64,000 bases of DNA from Prevotella sp. UBA4217 (lineage in GTDB: Bacteria > Bacteroidota > Bacteroidia > Bacteroidales > Bacteroidaceae). This document shows, in pieces, positions 62,857 through 64,000 of this stretch. The notes under the pieces were generated by a model that was not told the DNA's origin, did no database searches, and worked only from the letters and a program-made list of their open reading frames with translations. Position 1 is the first letter of the stretch. Each line of letters begins with the position of its first letter. The translations under genes were made by a program, and so were the position numbers. Where the stretch lies: assembly GCA_002379425.1 (NCBI GenBank), contig DFTH01000011.1, forward strand, positions 38,884 to 102,883, read 5' to 3'.

Positions 62857-64000
62857 TTATGCTTCAGCGGGAGCCTCTGCAGCGCGGAAGTTGGCGAGGT
62901 CCTCTACCTGGAAGGCCTTGATATAGGCCGACTTACCATAGACATCCTCCTCCGTCATGCGCACATAGACGTTGGCGCTCTTCTTGAAGAGTTCAGGAGC
63001 CTTCGAGGCATCGCGGATGATGAGCAGGCTCATCACGAGTTCGGCCGTCATGTCGTACAGGCGGCGGGCCAGGAAGTCGTGAGCATCCTGATTGTCGAGG
63101 GCCTTCACGTTGGCAAGGGCCTCCTCGTAAACGGGGATGAGTTTCTCCACGCGAGCCTTCAGGGCTGCATCGGCCTCGGCAGGCAGAGCGGCCAGCATGT
63201 CCTTGATGTTGTTCAGCATCGTGCCGTTAGAGATATAACGGATGGCTGCAACGACCTGCAACTGGGTGGTACCCTCGTAGATAGAGAAGATACGTGCATC
63301 GCGGAACAGACGCTGGCTCTTGTACTCCATGATGAAGCCCGAACCACCGTGAATCGAGATGGCATCGTAGGCGTTCTGGTTGGCGTACTCGGAGTTCATA
63401 CCCTTTGCCAGCGGGGTGAAGGCATCGGCCAGACGCTGGTACTTTTTCAACTCCTGCTTCTCCTCGGGTGTGAGTTTGCGGTCGCGCTCGATATCCTCGA
63501 GGCACTTATAGACATCTACATAGCAAGCTGTCTCATAGAGCAGACTGCGACCTGCGTCGAGTTTAGCCTTCATGCGAGATAGCATGTCATAGACAGCAGG
63601 GAAGTTGATGATCTTGTCACCAAACTGCTGGCGCTCCTTGGCGTATGCCAGTCCCTCGTTGTAAGCCTCCTGCTCCACACCTACCGACTGTGCAGCGATA
63701 CCTAAGCGGGCACCGTTCATCAAGGCCATCACGTACTTAATCAGGCCTAAGCGGGTGCTTCCGCACAGTTCTGCCTTGGCGTTCTTATAGGTCAACTCAC
63801 AGGTAGGTGAACCGTGGATACCAAGTTTGTGCTCGATGTGACGCACGTTGACACCACCCTGGCGCTTGTCGTAGATGAACATCGACAGACCGCGTCCGTC
63901 CTTGGTGCCCTCCTCAGAGCGGGCCAGTACGAGGTGGATGTCTGAGTCGCCGTTGGTGATGAAGCGCTTCACACCATTCAGGCGCCAGCAGTTCTCCTTC
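62857..64000 (-). CDS. acyl-CoA dehydrogenase, C-terminal part (runs off the right edge)
   Basis: The frame is open to the window edge (KENCWRLNGVKRFITNGD at the top), so the apparent GTG start at 63972 is internal. Visible parts are the end of the middle beta-domain (FITNGDSD, LGIHGSPTCEL), the C-terminal helical domain (KERQQFGDKIINFPAVYDMLSRM), the catalytic-Glu region (SIYEGTTQLQ) and an extra C-terminal helical domain ending in AEAPAEA. That extension is typical of the roughly 570-residue Bacteroidota form. It oxidises acyl-CoA to enoyl-CoA with FAD, passing electrons to ETF. The chain length cannot be read. It is transcribed with the MGMT-like gene. Confidence 0.9.
   Translation of the reverse strand, partial: KENCWRLNGVKRFITNGDSDIHLVLARSEEGTKDGRGLSMFIYDKRQGGVNVRHIEHKLGIHGSPTCELTYKNAKAELCGSTRLGLIKYVMALMNGARLGIAAQSVGVEQEAYNEGLAYAKERQQFGDKIINFPAVYDMLSRMKAKLDAGRSLLYETACYVDVYKCLEDIERDRKLTPEEKQELKKYQRLADAFTPLAKGMNSEYANQNAYDAISIHGGSGFIMEYKSQRLFRDARIFSIYEGTTQLQVVAAIRYISNGTMLNNIKDMLAALPAEADAALKARVEKLIPVYEEALANVKALDNQDAHDFLARRLYDMTAELVMSLLIIRDASKAPELFKKSANVYVRMTEEDVYGKSAYIKAFQVEDLANFRAAEAPAEA

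Overview
The window looks like chromosomal DNA of a Bacteroidales bacterium, most likely a Prevotella-type member of the Prevotellaceae. The main evidence is the promoters: many genes are preceded by the Bacteroidota consensus TTTG, about 20 bp, then TAnnTTTG, with few strong Shine-Dalgarno sites. The gene families agree: M13 and S9 exported peptidases, a thioester-less alpha-2-macroglobulin with a DUF1573 protein, MeaB, GH94 cellobiose phosphorylase, a Bacteroidota-style acyl-CoA dehydrogenase and TolC/HlyD export systems. No tRNA, rRNA, CRISPR array, transposase or integrase was seen.

Layout. 1-5.7 kb: start of a GtrA-like gene, an aldose-epimerase-like gene, and a coupled pair of exported peptidases (M13, S9). 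5.7-7.3 kb: a repeat-rich non-coding stretch and a rhuM-like gene. 7.3-10 kb: housekeeping genes (rsgA, frr, cysK). 10-19.9 kb: an operon of four large membrane sensor kinases. The first and third lack the phospho-accepting histidine (Tyr and Phe there) while the second and fourth keep it; the third and fourth also carry periplasmic solute-binding domains. No response regulator lies nearby. 20-22.4 kb: intracellular cellobiose phosphorylase. 22.5-28.4 kb: a compact, overlapping five-gene operon (ketoreductase, ketosynthase, RND/MMPL lipid exporter, acyl carrier protein, acyl-AMP ligase) resembling a stripped-down aryl-polyene/flexirubin-type pathway. 28.4-31.7 kb: a flavoprotein and an ADP-forming acyl-CoA synthetase, apparently made from a leaderless mRNA. 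31.8-40.4 kb: alpha-2-macroglobulin, DUF1573 protein, meaB and ispH.

40.4-51.3 kb (minus strand): a seven-gene export operon of the type used for NHLP-leader peptides: HlyD, ABC-1, ABC-2, TolC, second HlyD-like lipoprotein, then second ABC-1 and ABC-2. The two ABC pairs are nearly identical at DNA level in their nucleotide-binding domains but diverged in their membrane domains. Divergent to it, a strong promoter drives a roughly 325-nt leader containing several perfect, mutually exclusive long-range pairings, followed by a small exported protein of unknown function and a CapD/WbpM-like sugar dehydratase. A repeat-dense 600-bp gap then separates these from nadB, which seems to end at an in-frame TAG ahead of a further 23 open codons. 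56.5-64 kb: a carboxypeptidase-regulatory-domain protein, dacB, a mechanosensitive channel, serB, mutY, an MGMT-like gene and the end of an acyl-CoA dehydrogenase gene.

A theme across the window is short degenerate tandem repeats of 7 or 8 bp. They fill the gap in front of start codons (cysK, meaB, the second HlyD, serB), sit in the nadB promoter, and occur inside two reading frames (the alpha-2-macroglobulin gene and mutY).
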